Of a stretch of 34,502 nucleotides of DNA, positions 32,297 to 34,502 are shown one piece after another (within the stretch, counting starts at the first letter, position 1; each line of letters opens with the position of its first letter). Position numbers and translations under genes: made by a program. Origin of the DNA: Mycolicibacterium vaccae NBRC 14118 = CIP 105934 (lineage in GTDB: Bacteria; Actinomycetota; Actinomycetes; Mycobacteriales; Mycobacteriaceae); the NCBI RefSeq assembly GCF_001552715.1, contig NZ_BCRS01000053.1, forward strand, positions 1 through 34,502, given 5' to 3'. The notes under the pieces were generated by a model. The model was given only the letters and a program-made list of their open reading frames with translations. It searched no databases and was not told the origin of the DNA.

Positions 32297-32302
32297 TACA
32301 TT
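32297..32302 (+). promoter_or_regulatory. Putative -10 hexamer (TACATT) of the ArsR-family gene
   Basis: TACATT ends exactly 6 bp before the GTG at 32309. There is no ribosome site. Leaderless start inferred, independent of the upstream operon. Confidence 0.5.
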
Positions 32303-32308
32303 GCTCGT

Positions 32309-32629
32309 GTGGACGATCAGCAGCTCGTCGAGCGGGCGTCGTCGGCGCTGGCCGACGTGGACACGCCGAGCTGGGCGCAGCGGTTCGACCTGGTGTCGGA
32401 CCCGCACCGGCTGGAGATCCTGCTGTGTCTGCACCGCGCACCGGGCATCTGTGTCAGCGACCTCGCCGCCGCGCTGGGCCGGTCGGAGAACGCGGTGTCG
32501 CAGGCGCTCCGGGTGCTGCGCCAGCAGGGCTGGGTCAACAGCACCCGCGCGGGACGGTCGGTGGCCTACCGGCTGGAGGACGAGACCGTGCACGATCTGC
32601 TGCACTGGATCGGCGCCCGGCACGGCTGA
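32309..32629 (+). CDS. ArsR/SmtB family metal-sensing repressor (predicted Ni/Co)
   Basis: This 106-residue winged-helix protein is typical of ArsR/SmtB: DPHRLEILLCLHRAPG, the recognition helix SDLAAALGRSENAVSQALRVLRQQGWV, and the wing TRAGRSVAYRLEDETVHDLL. It lacks the alpha3 CxC site. In the last helix Asp91, His95, His99 and His105 could bind metal. The aspartate is at the same place as in the alpha5 site of NmtR, but the following His is Thr and the spacing of the other histidines differs. Gene order with a CbiM/NikM importer supports a nickel or cobalt sensor. The start is GTG 32309, with a leaderless-type hexamer. Confidence 0.85.
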   Translation: MDDQQLVERASSALADVDTPSWAQRFDLVSDPHRLEILLCLHRAPGICVSDLAAALGRSENAVSQALRVLRQQGWVNSTRAGRSVAYRLEDETVHDLLHWIGARHG

Positions 32630-32632
32630 GCT

Positions 32633-32662
32633 CATCTGAACACCTAGACAGGTGTTCAGATG
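32633..32662. promoter_or_regulatory. Perfect 13-bp inverted repeat between arsR and cbiM, probable ArsR operator
   Basis: CATCTGAACACCT at 32633-32645 is a perfect inverted repeat of 32650-32662, with the 4-bp spacer AGAC. The TGAACA/TGTTCA core is the shape of SmtB/ArsR operators. It begins 4 bp after the arsR stop and covers an in-frame ATG (32660) of the cbiM frame, so binding would block transcription of the importer. As RNA it could also form a stable hairpin, but a 4-nt loop and no T tract make an operator more likely. Confidence 0.75.
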
Positions 32663-32701
32663 GAGGAATACGCTCGCCGGGTGGACACCGACCTGGTCGC
32701 G

Positions 32702-33388
32702 ATGCACATGAGCGACGGCATCATCGACGCACCCGTGTCGGTGCTGTTCATGGCGGTCGCCGTCGCCGCGCTGGGAATCTGCGCGTGGCGGGCCCGCCGG
32801 GAACTCGACGAACGCACCGTGCCGCTGGCCGGCCTGGTCGCCGCGTTCATCTTCGCCGTACAGATGGTGAACTTCCCGATCCTGCCCGGGGTCAGCGGCC
32901 ACCTGCTCGGCGGCGCGTTGGCGGCGATCCTGGTCGGTCCGTTCACCGGGGCGCTCTGCGTGGCGATCGTGCTGACCGTGCAGGCGCTGCTGTTCGCCGA
33001 CGGTGGAGTGACGGCCCTGGGCACCAACATCACGAACATGTCGGTGTTCGGCGTCGCCGGGGGTTATGCGACGGCGGTGCTGCTGTACCGGCTCGCCCGC
33101 CGCCGACGGGACAGTGTCCCGGTCCCGGCTGTCGGGGTGATCGCATTCATCGCCGCCCTGGTCGGGACTGTCTGCGCGGCAATGGGTTTCGTCCTCGAGT
33201 ATGCGCTCGGCGGCGTCGCGACCACCTCACTGGGGGCGGTGGCCGCCTACATGTTCGGCACTCACGTGCTGATCGGCGTCGGTGAGGGCGTGATCACCGC
33301 GCTGACGGTGATGGCCGTGGTCAGGGCGCGGCCGGACCTGGTGTACCTGCTGCGGGCCGACCGGGCCCGCGCGGCGGTGCCGGCATGA
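32702..33388 (+). CDS. cbiM: Energy-coupling-factor nickel/cobalt transporter S-component CbiM/NikM
   Basis: This 228-residue membrane protein is the metal-binding S component. It begins MHMSDGIIDAPVSVLFMAV; in the family the N-terminal Met-His is essential because His2 binds the metal. Further family residues are His67 (PGVSGHLLGGALAAI) and Asp100 (LLFADGGVTALGTNITNM). About seven hydrophobic helices follow the usual order. I place the start at ATG 32702 for the Met-His rule; GTG 32681 and ATG 32660 are in frame but would bury His2. Either way the ribosome site is poor. The gene follows the ArsR-type operator and overlaps the next gene by 4 bp. Confidence 0.88.
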   Translation: MHMSDGIIDAPVSVLFMAVAVAALGICAWRARRELDERTVPLAGLVAAFIFAVQMVNFPILPGVSGHLLGGALAAILVGPFTGALCVAIVLTVQALLFADGGVTALGTNITNMSVFGVAGGYATAVLLYRLARRRRDSVPVPAVGVIAFIAALVGTVCAAMGFVLEYALGGVATTSLGAVAAYMFGTHVLIGVGEGVITALTVMAVVRARPDLVYLLRADRARAAVPA

Positions 33389-33747
33389 CCGGCCCGGCGC
33401 GCCGGTGGTTCTGGGTCGGCTTCGCCGTCGTCACGCTGCTGATCGCCGGCGGCGTCTCGTACCTCGCGAGCTCGGCGCCCGACGGCCTGGACTCGGCCAC
33501 CCTGCGGGGCTGCGAGGTCGTCGAGACCGCGGGCGGGGAGGAACTGCGTGGCGACTGCATCGCCCAGCACGCCGGGGAGCACCCGCTCGGCGCGTCGCCG
33601 CTGGCCGACTACGCCGTCGGCGGCCGCGACGGCACCGGCGGTATCGCGGGCGTCGTCGGGGTGGTGGTCACGGTGGTCCTCGCAGGTGGTGCGTTCTGGC
33701 TGATCGCCCGCTCCCGCGCGAGACCCGGTCCCGGCGCGGGGGATTGA
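33385..33747 (+). CDS. PDGLE-domain protein (CbiN/NikN-like) of the Ni/Co ECF transporter
   Basis: This 120-residue protein has a membrane helix at each end (VGFAVVTLLIAGGVSYLA and IAGVVGVVVTVVLAGGAFWLI) and between them the PDGLDSAT motif of PDGLE/CbiN proteins. The extracellular loop is loose, with two cysteines (Cys in LRGCEVV and RGDCIAQ). In CbiMNQO and NikMNQO systems this subunit couples metal loading to the S component. The ATG overlaps the cbiM stop (ATGA), and cbiQ starts 2 bp after its stop, so all three are one operon. Confidence 0.85.
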   Translation: MTGPARRWFWVGFAVVTLLIAGGVSYLASSAPDGLDSATLRGCEVVETAGGEELRGDCIAQHAGEHPLGASPLADYAVGGRDGTGGIAGVVGVVVTVVLAGGAFWLIARSRARPGPGAGD

Positions 33748-33748
33748 G

Positions 33749-34502
33749 GTGGGCGGCGGTCACGCGCACCCGCTCTACCGCGACGGCGCCTCGCCGATCC
33801 ACCGGGCGCCGGCCGAGGTCAAGATCGTGTCGCTGGTGGTGTTCGTCCTCGCAGTGGTCGCCACCCCGCGGGAGTTGTTCTGGCCCTTCGGTCTCTACGC
33901 GCTGATCATCGTCGGCGTGTGGTGGGCCGCGCGGATCCCGCCGGCCTGGATCCTGCCGCGCATGCTGATCGAGGCGCCGTTCGTGGTGCTCGCAGTGCTG
34001 TTGCCGTTCGCCGAGGGTGGTGAGCGGGTCAGCGTCGCGGGCTTGGAGCTGTCGGTGACCGGGCTGTACGCGGCGTGGGGGATCGTGGTCAAAGGCACGC
34101 TCGGTGTCGCGGCGTCGCTGACCGTCGCGGCCACCACCACCGCGCGGGAACTGCCGATCGCGTTGAGCAGGCTGCACGTGCCGGCGGTCTTCGTGTCGGT
34201 GTTGACGCTGATGGTCCGCTACATCGACGTGCTCTCGGCCGAGGCCCGGCGGATGCGGATGGCGCGGATCTCCCGCGGCGACTCACCCCGGATGCTGCAC
34301 CAGATCGGCGCGACCGCCACCAGCGTCGGCACCCTGTTCCTGCGGTCCTACGAGCGGGGGGAACGGGTGTACCTGGCGATGCTGTCGCGCGGATTCGACG
34401 GCCACGTCCCCGCGCCGGCCGTCGGCGCGGGCTGCGCCGCAGCCGCGACCCCAAGGCAGTGGACGGTGGCGCTGCTGCCCGCCGCGGCCGCGACGACGGT
34501 GG
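33749..34502 (+). CDS. cbiQ: Energy-coupling-factor transmembrane protein CbiQ, partial (right edge)
   Basis: An open frame runs from GTG 33749 to the right edge, 251 codons without a stop. The start MGGGHAHPLYRDGASPIHRA is followed by VKIVSLVVFVLAVVATP, several hydrophobic helices, and the two cytoplasmic coupling motifs ARRMRMARISRGD and ERVYLAMLSRGFDG (Ala-Arg-Gly-type helices). CbiQ is the T component that joins CbiM to the ATPase. The His-rich HAHP start and PIHRAP resemble the usual CbiQ N-terminus. The ATPase gene cbiO is expected just beyond the window. Confidence 0.9.
   Translation, partial: MGGGHAHPLYRDGASPIHRAPAEVKIVSLVVFVLAVVATPRELFWPFGLYALIIVGVWWAARIPPAWILPRMLIEAPFVVLAVLLPFAEGGERVSVAGLELSVTGLYAAWGIVVKGTLGVAASLTVAATTTARELPIALSRLHVPAVFVSVLTLMVRYIDVLSAEARRMRMARISRGDSPRMLHQIGATATSVGTLFLRSYERGERVYLAMLSRGFDGHVPAPAVGAGCAAAATPRQWTVALLPAAAATTV

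Overview
The window is high-GC actinobacterial DNA that reads as the chromosome of a mycobacterium, most likely an environmental, fast-growing Mycolicibacterium-type species. The evidence is a set of lineage-typical genes: a DUF222/HNH (13E12-family) protein, F420-type LLM oxidoreductases, a mycofactocin-coupled SDR, a wax ester synthase/DGAT, MPT83/MPT70-like fasciclin proteins, and the ordered block dxr-rip1-ispG-GNAT-PBP-mapB-glnA4-amidase-aldC-SDR. From memory, that order follows M. tuberculosis Rv2876 down to Rv2857c. No species name can be supported from sequence alone.

Layout. 1-673 holds the 5' part of a DUF222/HNH gene (- strand) that runs off the left edge. 763-8702 is an accessory, lipid/redox-flavoured stretch: two divergent LLM oxidoreductases, an MDR reductase, a TesB thioesterase, an SRPBCC protein, a double-DUF427 protein, a WS/DGAT, and a tandem pair of unrecognised paralogues that may be degenerate PIG-L/LmbE-like proteins. 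8707-20752 is the conserved core: DUF2631 protein, mycofactocin SDR, photolyase, the MPT70/MPT83-like pair, then dxr, rip1, ispG, two acetyltransferases, a penicillin-binding lipoprotein and a DUF1707 protein. 20805-23382 holds a small thioesterase, mapB, a lipoprotein and an alpha/beta-hydrolase fold protein without its nucleophile. 23387-26961 (- strand) is a two-gene N-acetylglutaminylglutamine amide (NAGGN) osmolyte module, which interrupts the mapB-glnA4 neighbourhood known from M. tuberculosis. 27234-32240 is an operon for gamma-glutamylation and breakdown of an amine, ending in a GntR/FCD regulator. 32309 to the right edge is an ArsR regulator plus an ECF-type nickel/cobalt importer (cbiM, PDGLE/cbiN-like, cbiQ cut by the edge).

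How genes work together. Dxr and IspG are two steps of the MEP isoprenoid pathway and bracket the Rip1 site-2 protease. AsnO-like and Ngg-like proteins should together make NAGGN. GlnA4, the C26 amidase, AldC and the SDR form a coherent route from an amino-alcohol such as ethanolamine, through gamma-glutamyl intermediates, to an amino acid plus glutamate. The ArsR protein sits next to a perfect 13-bp-arm palindrome in front of cbiM, which looks like a metal-responsive switch.

A pattern across the window is that eleven genes have a TAnnnT -10-like hexamer ending 6-8 bp before the start codon, as expected for leaderless transcripts. mapB and its divergent thioesterase share overlapping hexamers in a 23-bp gap. 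No tRNA, rRNA, insertion sequence, CRISPR or prophage was seen. No gene-free stretch exceeds about 280 bp.
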